A DNA stretch of 64,000 nt from contig OX421962.1 of NCBI GenBank assembly GCA_949128115.1, positions 43,237,745 to 43,301,744 on the forward strand, given 5' to 3'. This DNA comes from Anaspis maculata (lineage: Eukaryota; Arthropoda; Insecta; Coleoptera; Scraptiidae). Each line of letters opens with the position of its first letter. Within the stretch, counting starts at the first letter, position 1. A model generated the notes under the pieces. The model did no database searches and had not been told where the DNA came from. It saw only the letters and a program-made list of their open reading frames with translations. Both the position numbers and the translations under genes were made by a program. This document shows, piece after piece, positions 46,301 to 56,974 of the stretch.

Positions 46301-46306
46301 AATAAA
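46301..46306 (+). terminator. Polyadenylation signal of the BEL LTR
   Basis: AATAAA, with a second AATAAA at about 46343. In the 3' LTR copy this would direct 3' end formation of the genomic RNA. Confidence 0.6.
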
Positions 46307-46421
46307 CTATAAAACCAAGTCACCGCCGTCTACGTTTTCTCCAATAAACAACTTCAGGATCTTGCTGCGATTATTAGTGCTCTCCAAACGTCCGTAATAG
46401 TCACGGAATCACACATAGTTT

Positions 46422-46438
46422 TGGTCCAGTCGAGCCAG
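46422..46438 (+). promoter_or_regulatory. Primer binding site candidate
   Basis: TGGTCCAGTCGAGCCAG starts six bases after the 5' LTR. TGG is complementary to the CCA tail of tRNA, and the location is right for minus-strand priming. I did not match it to a specific tRNA. Confidence 0.65.
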
Positions 46439-46826
46439 GATATCGAACCGGAAATAGGTGCTATCGAAGTAAAACGCAAAATCGATAATCGAAGCAGAAA
46501 TCAGATCCAGAAAAATCCAGCCCATCCGCCTGCGAAATCATTGTGAATCCAGGGATAAACTAGCGGCTAATCCAATACATGCAGAAGAAGACGTCTAACT
46601 GGTAAGTGGCTCAATAATCCAATCCATATTAATCCATAAAAATCCACTAAAATCCAAGGCCATCTATCAAAACAAATTCGCTAAATCATATCAAATTAAG
46701 CAAATAAAACCTTAAATTCAAGTATTTTGCCAATAATCTAATAAACAAAATCGAAATTACTAATTCGTTCCGCAGATTCATAAACAAATTCAATACAGTT
46801 ACTCATAACTCCAAATCAAATTCATA

Positions 46827-49800
46827 ATGACGGACGAAAAAGTAAAAGACTCTCTGAAAGAACTGACTGCTCTTATCCAAAAACGTGGCATAATAAAAGG
46901 CCAAATAACTAAACTCGCTTCATTTGTTAAGAACTTCAAAGCTGAAGATGGTATCAATCAAATAAATGTGAGAGTAGAAAAGCTGAATAAACTATACGAT
47001 GGCTTCACCGATACTCAGATGAAAATTCAATTAATAGACACACCATCTAATCAAGACAAACATGAGTTAGAAACCGATTCAGTAGATAAACAATACTACG
47101 ATACACTTGTCGCAATCAAAGACATTCAAACAAATTCTACCCTTCAGGTACAAAAATCGAATACACAACAAATACAACAGATTTCCGAAAGTAATAGTAA
47201 TAGCCGACAAAGGCAATTACCATTGCCCACAATAAACCTGCCAATTTTCAAAGGGACATATTCAACATGGTCGTCGTTTTATGACACATTCAAGAGTCTA
47301 GTCCATGGAGATCCCAGTTTAAACAATATTGAAAAGTTTCACTACCTGAAATCTTGTTTGAAAGAAGATGCCGCTCGTACAATTGAATCATTGTCCGTTA
47401 CCGAGAACAATTACCCCATTGCTTTCAAAACATTGGAAGAAAGGTACGACAACAAACGCCTAACTGTACAAGAACATGTGTGTGCCATCATAAACCATCC
47501 CCAAATAAATAAGAGTCACGCAAGTTTACAGAAATTTCGAGATGATTTGGTTATAAACATCGAAGCTCTAAAATCAATAATCACGGATCCAGCCGATTAC
47601 TACGATGCTCTCATCGTACCAATAATCACATCAAAATTGGACTTCATTACCAAACGCGAGTATGAAGCCACGCTCAAAACGGAAATAGCCAAATTATCTG
47701 GACTTTTGGAATTTTTGAAAACTAGAAGTCAGCTGCTAGAATCACTAGAAGCTACAAACAACATGTCAATTAATACAAACAATCATAAAGTATATTCGAA
47801 TAATCAATATCCTTCAAAACAATACAATAATAATTACTCATTCAACAAAAAGGCGTCACCCAATGTGATCTATTTTACTCAAAATCAACAAGACAAACAA
47901 TTCAATTGTGCATTCTGCAGAGGTGCCAATCATAAAATCAATCAATGCGAAAAATTCCTAACTCTGTCAGTCATAGACAGATACAACGCTTGTAAAAACT
48001 CTAAGCTATGCATAAATTGTCTAAGAAGCAATCATGCGGTTCAACATTGTAAAAATCCATTCAAATGCAAACACTGCAAAAAGAGTCATCACACTTTGTT
48101 GCATCATCAAAATAATCAAAATCAAAATGAAAATCACACAAATTCACATTCAGCTACTGAAGCTACCAATTCAATCACCAATACGAACCAAGACATTCCG
48201 TCAGTGCATCATTCAATTGAAAAAAACAGTAACATTCAATCCATTCAGACTGTGCTGCTTTCAACTGCCTTAGTCAAAATTCAAGACAAAAGAGGACATT
48301 TCCATTCATGTAGGGCAATCCTAGACAATGGATCCCAAAGCTCATTCATCAGTAATTCTTTGTGTAAAATTCTTGAAATTCCACTACAAGAAATAAATAT
48401 TCCCATTCAAGGTATTGGCTTCACCATTACAAATGTCAAAAAAGGTGCTGATTTGCAACTTTATAACAATAAAAACAAATTTATCACTAAGGTCAAGTTT
48501 CTCACCGTTGAAAGTCTAACACAAAATTTACCTCAGTACACCATTTCTCAAATGAAAATTCCTCAATTCATCGAACTGGCAGACCCAAACTTCAATATCT
48601 CGGCACCAATAGATCTACTGTTGGGTGCAGATATTTACTGGGATATTATTTGTAACGGGTTTATAAAGGGTAATCGAGATCACCCCCACATCCAAAACAC
48701 CGAATTTGGATGGATCTTGGGAGGTTCTCTACCTCCAAACATCCAAACAAGCAACAAAGCACAATCTTGCAATTTTTCAACCACTCTTAACGAGACAATG
48801 GAAAACTTCTGGAAAGTCGAAACCATAAATTTGGAAATTCCGAAATCGCAAGAAGAAATTGCTTGTGAAAATCATTTCGTAAAAACACACCAAAGACTAT
48901 GCGATGGTCGATTTTCGGTAAGACTACCATTCAAATCAAACAAAAACGAACTCGGTTCATCCAAAGCAATCGCATTAAAACGTTTTTATAACTTAGAGCA
49001 CAAGTTAAGTCAAAATTCAGAGCTCAAGTTTGAGTACACTAAATTTCTAAACGAGTACCTCACACTGGGTCACATGGAACAAATCAAAAATCAAAAAACA
49101 ATTGACCCTGAGAAGTCATTTTTCCTACCACACCATGCAGTCTTCAAAGACTCAACTACTACAAGCACTAGGGTAGTATTCGACGCCAGTGTGAAAGGCG
49201 AAGCTAAAGGTTCAAAACCCCTTAGTCTCAATGATGTTTTAATGACAGGTCCAAATTTGCAGCAAGAACTATTCTCAATTTTATGCAGATTTCGAACCTA
49301 TAAATATGTTCTGAGCGCTGATGTCGCGAAAATGTTCCGTCAGATAAAAGTGCATGATGAAGACGCAAATTATCAATTAATTCTTTGGAGAGAAAATATA
49401 AACAAACCTATCGAAATATACAAACTATCCACCGTAACATACGGCACAAATTGTGCTCCATACCTTGCCATGAGGACATTACGTCAATTGGCTATTGAGG
49501 AAAAACAAAACTTTCCAGAGGCATGCTCTGTAATAGAGAGAGATTTCTTTATGGACGATTGTCTCACTGGAACAAATTCAATACACGATGCAAAGGTCCT
49601 TCGAGAACAACTAACCACAGTTTTAGCGCGTGGAGGTTTTGACCTGCGAAAGTGGGCCTCCAACGCACCTGAAATTCTTGATAAATCAATAAACAAAGAA
49701 CCACATTCAATTATCAATCTAGATGCAGACAATTTCACAAAAACTTTGGGTATTCATTGGAATCAAACAACCGATCAGTTATCATATTCATCAAACATTA

Positions 49801-52115
49801 TTCAAAACGAGGATAAAACTCCGACTAAAAGATCTGTTTTATCCACAATCAGTCGCTTATACGATCCTCTTGGTTTACTACAACCAATCATTGTTAAACT
49901 TAAGGTCATTATGCAAAAAATTTGGATTTCTAAAATTGACTGGGACGAAAAGTTGCCCACAGACATTTCTCTAATGTGGAGTGAATGTATCACTCAATTA
50001 AAATTCATTAATAAATTCAAAATCCCCAGAAACATAGTATTTGGAACTCCCACCGAGATAGAAGTCCATGGCTTTTGTGATAGCTCAATGGAAGCCTACG
50101 GTTGCTGTATATACATCAGAATAAAAGACTCCTCCGGTCATTTTCATACAAATATTTTATGTTCTAAATCGCGAGTTGCACCAATCAAAACAATTTCTAT
50201 CCCACGACTGGAACTATGCAGTGCTGTACTTCTATCTGAATTAATTGACAAAACTTTATCAATTTTGAATTTACCTATATCGAGACAGTTTCTTTGGACA
50301 GACTCCACAATAGTTTTAGCATGGCTAGCAGCTTCTCCGAGCAATTGGACTACATTCGTGGCGAACCGTGTTTCCATAATTCAGTCTAAGTCAAAAATCG
50401 AACAATGGAATCATGTTAAATCAAGCGAAAACGCCGCGGACATTGTGTCTCGGGGAATGTTACCTGAACAATTACAGGAATCAGAATTATGGTGGCATGG
50501 TCCAGAATTCTTGAGACGGCCAAAGGAAGAATGGTCTCACTCTGAAATAAACCACGAATTATCCGAGATACCTGAAACACGAAAACAGGCATGTTTTCAC
50601 ACAACTGCCAAAGACGACAACTACTTGCTTGAAACATTTCACAAACATTCATCTTTCACCAAACTACAGCGAGTAATGGCCTATGTACTTAGGTTTATTC
50701 AAAATTGTAAACGTAAACAACATAAGGGTTCATTGAGTTCTATTGAAATAAAGCAAGCGACGTACAAGATTCTCGGAATCGTACAACTCAAAGAATTCTC
50801 CTCAGAGCTTCATCAATTGAAAGACAACAAGCCTATCACAGGTAGCAAACTACTACCATTAAATCCATTTATTGACGAAAACGGTCTAATCAGAGTAGGT
50901 GGACGTATTGTAAATTCAGAACTCACTTACGACAAAAAATTCCCAATTGTGCTACCTAAACGAAATCATATCACTGACATAATCATAATCCGCGAACATG
51001 TAAAACATTTACACGCTGGGGCTCAAGCTACCTTGGCAGCAGTTCGACAAAATTACTGGCCTCTCTCTGGCCGTAGCACAGTAAGGAGAGTAATTCATAG
51101 GTGCGTACGGTGTTTTCGAAACAAACCAACGAATAGTCAAAATCAAATCATGGGAAATCTTCCAAAGTCACGAATTCATTTAATACGACCATTCTTGAAA
51201 GTGGGCATAGACTACGCTGGTCCAATCCTCATCAAAACAAACTTAGGGCGATCAAAAACCCAAACAAAGGCATACATTTGTGTATTCATTTGCATGGCCA
51301 CAAAGGCTATTCATCTAGAAGTAGTCATTAGTCTATCCACTGAATCATTTTTAAATGCACTCAAAAGGTTCATCTCAAGAAGAGGTAATGTCACCGATAT
51401 TTATTCAGACAATGCGACGTGCTTTCGCGGCGCAAACCGAGAACTCAAAGAAATTTACAATTTTTCCAAATCCGAACATTTTCAGCAAGAGGTTTTAAAC
51501 AAGCTTAGCGAGCCAATTAAATGGCACTTTATTCCTGCAAAAAGTCCAAGCTTTGGCGGACTTTGGGAAGCTGCAGTAAAGTCAACCAAATTCCATCTCA
51601 AGAGAGTAATCGGGGAAACAATTCTAAACTATGATCAATTCTACACACTCTTAGTAATGATAGAAGCTGTATTAAACTCAAGGCCAATTTCTCCCCTAAC
51701 CAACGATCCTACAGACCTTGAAACCTTAACTCCTGGACACTTCCTAATTGGAGAGCCACTAACCGCACCAGCTCAACCTGATCTGACATGCAATGTACCA
51801 ACAAACCTCAACTATTTCCAACACCTGGAGAAAATGCGTCAGCATTTTTGGAAGCGGTTCAGCAACGAGTATCTGAGTCAACTCCAGCAAAGGAGCAAGT
51901 GGAGACGAGATGATCAATCCCAGCTGAAAATAGACACGCTTGTCTTATTGAAGGAGACCAATCAACCACCTCTACAATGGCCTCGCGGTCGCATCACAAA
52001 ACTTCACCCAGGAACTGATGATGTTGTAAGAGTGGTTACAGTGAAACTTCCGAACGGCAGTGAAACAAAACGCGCTGTGAAAAACCTATGCCGTCTGCCT
52101 ATTGAGGACAATTAA
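46827..52115 (+). CDS. BEL/Pao Gag-Pol polyprotein
   Basis: The 1762-residue frame holds Gag and Pol in one piece. In order: a Gag region of the DUF1759 type (about 130-310, with LPTINLPIFKGTYSTWSSF); three zinc knuckles at 361-374, 395-408 (both CX2CX4HX4C) and 414-427 (last ligand His); an aspartic protease with LDNGS around D500; reverse transcriptase with D832 and the catalytic FMDD (D910, D911); an RNase-H-like A17-type region with D1085 and D1159; integrase with an HHCC finger (H1391 to C1426/C1429) and catalytic D1462, D1528 and E1581; then a C-terminal DUF5641-like part ending in WPRGRITKLHPG. All catalytic residues I looked for are present. The start ATG follows a 411-bp leader. The protein would copy the element's RNA into DNA and integrate it. 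Length is typical for the family. Confidence 0.98.
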   Translation: MTDEKVKDSLKELTALIQKRGIIKGQITKLASFVKNFKAEDGINQINVRVEKLNKLYDGFTDTQMKIQLIDTPSNQDKHELETDSVDKQYYDTLVAIKDIQTNSTLQVQKSNTQQIQQISESNSNSRQRQLPLPTINLPIFKGTYSTWSSFYDTFKSLVHGDPSLNNIEKFHYLKSCLKEDAARTIESLSVTENNYPIAFKTLEERYDNKRLTVQEHVCAIINHPQINKSHASLQKFRDDLVINIEALKSIITDPADYYDALIVPIITSKLDFITKREYEATLKTEIAKLSGLLEFLKTRSQLLESLEATNNMSINTNNHKVYSNNQYPSKQYNNNYSFNKKASPNVIYFTQNQQDKQFNCAFCRGANHKINQCEKFLTLSVIDRYNACKNSKLCINCLRSNHAVQHCKNPFKCKHCKKSHHTLLHHQNNQNQNENHTNSHSATEATNSITNTNQDIPSVHHSIEKNSNIQSIQTVLLSTALVKIQDKRGHFHSCRAILDNGSQSSFISNSLCKILEIPLQEINIPIQGIGFTITNVKKGADLQLYNNKNKFITKVKFLTVESLTQNLPQYTISQMKIPQFIELADPNFNISAPIDLLLGADIYWDIICNGFIKGNRDHPHIQNTEFGWILGGSLPPNIQTSNKAQSCNFSTTLNETMENFWKVETINLEIPKSQEEIACENHFVKTHQRLCDGRFSVRLPFKSNKNELGSSKAIALKRFYNLEHKLSQNSELKFEYTKFLNEYLTLGHMEQIKNQKTIDPEKSFFLPHHAVFKDSTTTSTRVVFDASVKGEAKGSKPLSLNDVLMTGPNLQQELFSILCRFRTYKYVLSADVAKMFRQIKVHDEDANYQLILWRENINKPIEIYKLSTVTYGTNCAPYLAMRTLRQLAIEEKQNFPEACSVIERDFFMDDCLTGTNSIHDAKVLREQLTTVLARGGFDLRKWASNAPEILDKSINKEPHSIINLDADNFTKTLGIHWNQTTDQLSYSSNIIQNEDKTPTKRSVLSTISRLYDPLGLLQPIIVKLKVIMQKIWISKIDWDEKLPTDISLMWSECITQLKFINKFKIPRNIVFGTPTEIEVHGFCDSSMEAYGCCIYIRIKDSSGHFHTNILCSKSRVAPIKTISIPRLELCSAVLLSELIDKTLSILNLPISRQFLWTDSTIVLAWLAASPSNWTTFVANRVSIIQSKSKIEQWNHVKSSENAADIVSRGMLPEQLQESELWWHGPEFLRRPKEEWSHSEINHELSEIPETRKQACFHTTAKDDNYLLETFHKHSSFTKLQRVMAYVLRFIQNCKRKQHKGSLSSIEIKQATYKILGIVQLKEFSSELHQLKDNKPITGSKLLPLNPFIDENGLIRVGGRIVNSELTYDKKFPIVLPKRNHITDIIIIREHVKHLHAGAQATLAAVRQNYWPLSGRSTVRRVIHRCVRCFRNKPTNSQNQIMGNLPKSRIHLIRPFLKVGIDYAGPILIKTNLGRSKTQTKAYICVFICMATKAIHLEVVISLSTESFLNALKRFISRRGNVTDIYSDNATCFRGANRELKEIYNFSKSEHFQQEVLNKLSEPIKWHFIPAKSPSFGGLWEAAVKSTKFHLKRVIGETILNYDQFYTLLVMIEAVLNSRPISPLTNDPTDLETLTPGHFLIGEPLTAPAQPDLTCNVPTNLNYFQHLEKMRQHFWKRFSNEYLSQLQQRSKWRRDDQSQLKIDTLVLLKETNQPPLQWPRGRITKLHPGTDDVVRVVTVKLPNGSETKRAVKNLCRLPIEDN

Positions 52116-52370
52116 AATCGAACATTCAGAAGTGAAAAACAATCGACAGAGTGAACACATCGACATCTTATCTGTATAAACAAAGACTCTAAAATTCGTT
52201 TATTTTTCATATATTCTCGTGAATAATTTGTATACAAAATCTTTTTAGCTTTAATCTCTGTACCTAACTTTAGTACGTAAGTTAGTTATTAAGGCATTCA
52301 ATTCTCTTCACACTTTGTTATTACTTCACATTTACTTTCTTTGTATTTGTATAAAACTTTGAACCCAAAG

Positions 52371-52389
52371 GGTTCAAGGGGGCCGGCTA
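52371..52389 (+). promoter_or_regulatory. Polypurine tract candidate
   Basis: GGTTCAAGGGGGCCGGCTA lies directly before the 3' LTR; the AAGGGGG core is the likely primer for plus-strand synthesis. The stretch 52116-52370 is the untranslated 3' region of the element. Confidence 0.65.
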
Positions 52390-52799
52390 TGTCGGGTTCC
52401 TCCTAGTTCCTTCTGGTTCATAGTACAGTATTCTAGTTCCTACACTTTCCTTGTGTTGGTACCGCTCTATTTGCACCCTGCTTTGCAGAGGATGGCAGGG
52501 AGAGGGTGGTTCACCGGAAGTGTATAAATACGTGGACACAAATTTAAAACGTCCTATTTATCTCCTATTTTTCTCCTATTTCTCCTATTCTCACTATTCA
52601 AGTCTATTACACTCATACGCTTACATGCATTCATACGCATTATACAAATTATACAATTATAAACGACATAAACATTAAGTGCGAAATAAACTATAAAACC
52701 AAGTCACCGCCGTCTACGTTTTCTCCAATAAACAACTTCAGGATCTTGCTGCGATTATTAGTGCTCTCCAAACGTCCGTAATAGTCACGGAATCACACA
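52390..52799 (+). repeat. 3' LTR
   Basis: 410 bp, the same as the 5' LTR by eye, ending in TCACACA before the second ACGGT (52800-52804). Confidence 0.97.
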
Positions 52800-52990
52800 A
52801 CGGTAGAACCCTAATCACTTAACATCTTGCGTTCACTAATCCTCCAAAAAGGAAGTGCGCTACTGAGCCTCATGCCCATGAGGCATATTCGCTTGTATTT
52901 GATTACATGGGAAATGTCCTTTAGCAATAATATTGCCTGTTGCTTATTGCTATAGTTGCTGGTTGCCTATTGCTTCAATGGGAGACCCGC
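52800..52990 (-). repeat. Right flank of the BEL-interrupted repeat
   Basis: ACGGTAGAACCCTAATCACT through GGAAGTGCGCTACTGAGCCT to GAGGCATATTCGCTTG is the reverse complement of 19200-19313. From about 52905 a GCAATAATATTGCCTGTTGC block follows, as at 43.9-44.1 kb. 53000-53355 has no recognised gene. Confidence 0.85.
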
Positions 52991-53356
52991 CGAACATTTC
53001 TAAATAGTCAATAATAGGCACCTGAAGGACATTAGCACCCAAGCTGAAAAAACATTCTCTCAATAATGATAAAGAAAAAATAGCAGGCAGCTTTAAAAAC
53101 CGCAGGATATTTGAGATCAACAATTTTCACCCAGTTGCGTTCAAATCCATGATGCGGACGTAAAAATACCTACCTTTCAATAAAGAATCGACGTGTTGCT
53201 GCGTGCCAGTGCTGAAGGCCCTAGCTTTCGAGTCGGTTTCTTAGGCCGGTAGCAAACCTGAACTTACGAACGCAGATACAACGAGAGGAGAGCTTTAAAA
53301 GTACAACAATACATCAGATTGAATCTGGTATATTGACAATCAAACGGCAATGATTA

Positions 53357-53500
53357 GCTGTATTCCTTTTACAAGAAAGAAATCTCAGATAATCTCACCT
53401 CAGCTTGAGAGAGAAAAACCGAGAATTGCATGAGAGGGAGAGAGACACAACTAGCAATTGAAGTGAGAATTCTCAGTTCAGATGATAAAAGGAACGCAGC
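53357..53500. mobile_element. Short MITE, TA duplication
   Basis: The ends are GCTGTATTCCTTTTA and, on the other strand, GCTGCGTTCCTTTTA, next to TA on both sides. The core GAGAGAGAAAAACCGAGAAT matches that of 20467-20608. Non-coding, 144 bp. Confidence 0.8.
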
Positions 53501-53502
53501 TA

Positions 53503-55992
53503 ATTCTACAGCCTCCCATGTCATCTGTGTTCCCATGGCTACAGCAATAGTAATAGTGTCGCTTCTGGTTTGATATTTTGTGACAATGGTAACTTACAAC
53601 TTACTGCGCTGACTGAACATTCCAAAAATACGCAACCGGTGACATTTCTCAAACTGGCTTGGTTTTGGCAAAATATTCACTACCTAACACCAACACCTAA
53701 CTGCGACCCATAGGGTAAGGCGAGAACTGCGGCTTTAGCCTGAAGAGTTTTTCAGCAGTCCCTCCCAATAGGTAGATACCTAATTCTAAATTTATTCTGT
53801 GTACAGTTGTGAATGTGATAGAATTTATTCGCAACGATTACAACTATCAAAGGGCGAATTCTGGACATTTCAGGCCGCTTTCATGTCCCAATGGGAATGA
53901 ATTATATCACAACTGTAGTAGGTACATCAGAATAATGCTTTGAGGCAAAGTCTGTGTCGAAAACATCCTGTACCTACTGTTTTGACGTCATCTGGCCGAC
54001 CTATGTTTAATACATAATATATCAATAGTCAAATCAGCGCCTATCATCTGCTGGCAAAAGACACGGCCGGCAAGACAGATCGGTTGTCATCAAAAAGTGA
54101 ATTTGGCCCACTGCACTGAATCAAAGAAAAGTTAACGATAAAAAGTGTTGTTTAAATCGAGATTTTAAATTCACTTACCTTCAAGTGCAATTTTATATCG
54201 AATTTGACGCTTCCGATGGAATCACATGAATGGAAGACAGCTGAAAAGAAAACAATTTCGTTTATATCGGTAATGTTAAACCTCCTCACGTTCGAATCTC
54301 TCCGCACTTATTAGATTTCGCAGAGGCGTTCCCAACGCACGACCCATCATTATTTCATTTATTTTGTTTGAGTTTTTCTTCCCATCCATATACCTACCTA
54401 CCTATACCCCATCTACTCCAGTATTTGTAGTCTCTGCACAGAAGAGGAAGTGAAAGGAAGAACTGCAATTAGTTATTTATTCTCAATCAGGATGACGCTG
54501 TCTTTTTAACGATTTATCAATTCAAAAAAGTAGCTCCTGCTCGTATACCTAACCACGTCTCATATTAAATCCGGTCCTCGTGGTCCTGGCTTTGAGGTTC
54601 ATCACCATTGGAATATTGGAACCAATAAGCTATAAATATACGGATAGGACAGAAAAAGAGAGACGAGATACAGCTTTATCGATATCGCTAGTACGAGTAT
54701 CCTCGCAATTATTGAAGTCATTTTTCATTGAGAAGGTGGAATTAAAAGTTTGATTAAATGGAAAACTAATAATAAGTTTATGGGGCCAGGTGGCCGTTCG
54801 ATCTATAACATAATAAATTATGGCCCTTATTGTTTTACTTTTATTTTGCGGATTGACGGCCGCAATATAACGAAAAACAATTTTGAATTAATGATTTGAT
54901 TTTTTCTTATTTGCGAAACCGCCACAGCACCGCTTCTGCGTTGAAACGCGTTTCTTGGCTTGCGCCACCACAAAAATTAACTTGAAATTCAACACCGAAA
55001 GCCACACAGAGATGGCATTACAAATTCAAAACCAGCTCCCACAAAGAAAACCAGGGGCTTACGCCTCCACTTGATTTTCAGCAACTTGCAGCATCTTCAT
55101 AATGATTGAACAAAAAATTGATTTTTTTTCAGGAAAAATTGAATTTTCCTGGAAAACCTGAGAGCCTATTAAATCATCTCATCGTAAAAGTCGTCAATTG
55201 AGGCTCCATTTCAAGCTCCATCATTTGAGCTCGATGTTCTTGATAAGCCAGGCCAGTTTTACATTTTCAACTGGAAAAATGTTGGAAAATTGTTTCTAGA
55301 GAAATTGTTGTACGATGTTCAAGAACCACTCACCTCTTGCTTGAAAAAATTGGTGGAAATCTGTTTACGGGATAGAGTTAAAAATTTGCAGGTTTTCTGG
55401 GGAGGAAACTCTGAAACTGTCGGTCCGATTTCAAAAACTTGCCCACTGAAAATTAATTCAATTTTTTCCCCAACTGTGACTGTGACTCGTAATAAGTCTG
55501 CACCTATAATGAATATTTTGTGGGGCTTATCTTAGGTCGAAGTGTGCATTGCAGTTTTTTCCTATTTCACTGAATGTGCAACATTCATTTTGAAAAAAAT
55601 CATCGTCGGAAAACCGAAACCTTGTCGCATTTGAAAACACGACGCCCAATGCAATCTACTTTCGACATAAGAATGTTTTGAAAAAGTCGATCCCCAAGCA
55701 GGAAAAAACGTCTGATAGCGTTTTTTATTTGGAAAAGTTGCGCACTTTCTGCTCCCGTAGCAATGGAAACTCTCTAGAAAGCCTTGGATATTGGTCTGCA
55801 CTTTTGTTTCATGTGAAAAACGCTATGGGTTGAGTCTTGCACCGAACATGGGTTGTCCTGACCAACCCGGATGAGCAGCCGTCGGGTATAATGGCCAGGA
55901 TAAAATTTTGAAATTCGTAGCTCCCGACTGAAAAATAGTGGAAAATTCCAACTGCAGACTTCATTTGACTCTTTAGTTGTGCTGCTTCCTGT
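53503..55992. other. No recognised feature
   Basis: About 2.5 kb without a supportable gene or element ends. The 81-residue frame at 55290-55535 and the 79-residue minus frame at 55562-55801 have no domain. A TACCTACCTACC run lies at about 54390. Confidence 0.4.
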
Positions 55993-56048
55993 GTAATGTT
56001 ACCGGCCCGGCCGGAAGGAGGCGGAGCCAACGCTCGTCCCTTCACGCC

Positions 56049-56056
56049 TATATAAG
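56049..56056 (+). promoter_or_regulatory. TATA box of the solo LTR
   Basis: TATATAAG in a GC-rich setting. The likely start region CCCAGTCGTTCAG begins about 28 bp downstream. The LTR could still act as a plus-strand promoter. Confidence 0.6.
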
Positions 56057-56193
56057 CCGACGTTCACCTGATTCTCCCCAGTCGTTCAGCAGTCCTGAGC
56101 CGACACACATCGCCGCATCGACCACGCACCGCACGTCCGCAGACGGCCTTCGCCCTGATGTTCCCCATCCACGACCATCTAGAAGAAACCATT

Positions 56194-56209
56194 GGCCCTT
56201 TTCAGGGCC
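56194..56209 (+). ncRNA. Histone-type 3' stem-loop in the solo LTR
   Basis: GGCCCTTTTCAGGGCC fits every position of the replication-dependent histone mRNA hairpin rule GGYYYUHHUHARRRCC: a 6-bp stem with a TTTC loop. It lies about 115 bp downstream of the likely start site. The purine-rich downstream element usual in histone genes is not evident, and the 3' flank (AAAGCATC) is not the usual ACCCA. No histone coding sequence is nearby. Real function is unproven; a 16-base match could arise by chance in GC-rich DNA. Confidence 0.5.
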
Positions 56210-56378
56210 AAAGCATCGGTCCCTCTCGGGGCCACCTTTCCGAACCAACCGCCGAGCGGAAATCGTTCGCAAGCGAGGCCTCTGGTCTCACCACCACCAT
56301 CAAGAGTGCGCTTCCGCCAGAGGCCGAAGGCTCCGCCCTTCCGCCTGGCCGCGCCCCGTTCGCCCTTGGTAACAGTAA

Positions 56379-56970
56379 TTTAGTTCGAATCCATCGGGTA
56401 ATTTCTTTGTTATTAAATGGCAAAGTTTCAAATTTTGACATTTTCAATTATTGACAGATGACAGATGAAGAAGTAGTTTCAATGTCTCTGATGACGTATC
56501 GCAAGTCAAGTTCCGTGAGGTATAGCTTCTGACATTTTTTGACATTGACACTTGCTTTTAACTCATGGCTGCCAAAAACACGATCGCTTTGATTTCGGAT
56601 CGAATATTTCTTTTCAGTTCTTCCAGTGTGCAGGTTTGTCAACAGAATTGTGTTTTCAAGAAGCCTTACAGATGGAAATCTGGCGGCGTGAGATCTGGAG
56701 TGATCTCGTCGGCCAACGAGTGTCTCACCATTTCTCAAGATTGAACGTCTTGGTAACAAAAAGACACTTCTTGCCACGTAAAACTAAACCTGTCAAATTT
56801 CTAAAACATTCTTGAGTCATTCGGAATGAATCCGGACAAAAATAGCATAAAAAAGGTATTGGATGGGCTTTTATTGCTGTTTTATCCATCTCGCTACCTC
56901 AATTCATAAGCCGGTACTGGCCTTGCAAAAAGTGGTTATTCACTTGTGGTTCGGAATCCACTTCAAACTG
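56379..56970. other. Dispersed repeat scrap; otherwise nothing recognised
   Basis: At 56488-56550 GATGACGTATCGCAAGTCAA and GACATTTTTTGACATTGACA resemble 35860-35925 (AATGACGTATTGCAAGTCAA). No gene is supportable in the interval. Confidence 0.5.
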
Positions 56971-56974
56971 TAGA

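Larger units (their letters stand above)
46006..46415 (+). repeat. 5' LTR
   Basis: 410 bp from TGTCGGGTTCCTCCTAGTTC to GGAATCACACA. It carries the TATA box (46139-46146) and the polyadenylation signal AATAAA (46301-46306). Compared by eye, it is identical to 52390-52799. A 75-residue frame inside both LTRs (46067-46294, 52451-52678) is incidental. Confidence 0.97.
46006..52799 (+). mobile_element. Intact BEL/Pao LTR retrotransposon, 6.8 kb
   Basis: Two 410-bp LTRs (TGTCGGG...TCACACA) enclose a leader, one long Gag-Pol frame and a short 3' region, with ACGGT duplicated at 46001-46005 and 52800-52804. The LTRs look identical base for base and the coding frame is uninterrupted, so the copy is young and may be active. 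No envelope-like frame follows Pol. It interrupts a dispersed repeat whose unoccupied paralogue lies near 19310. Confidence 0.98.
55997..56374 (+). mobile_element. Solo LTR, GC-rich, 4-bp TSD
   Basis: 378 bp starting TGTTACC and ending GGTAACA, an inverted repeat with the TG..CA rule of LTRs, flanked by GTAA on both sides (55993-55996, 56375-56378). It has a TATA box (56049-56056) followed about 30 bp on by CCCAGTCGTTCAGCAGT, as in an LTR promoter. A 4-bp duplication suits a Ty3/Gypsy-type integrase. No internal region remains, so it probably arose by recombination between two LTRs. The overlapping frames in it (55977-56454, both strands) reflect its GC content, not genes. No AATAAA is present. 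Confidence 0.85.

Noticed and set aside
55977..56454. Several overlapping frames on both strands, including a 131-residue one
   Set aside because: They fall in the GC-rich solo LTR, where stops are rare in all frames. The LTR borders and duplication explain the region better.
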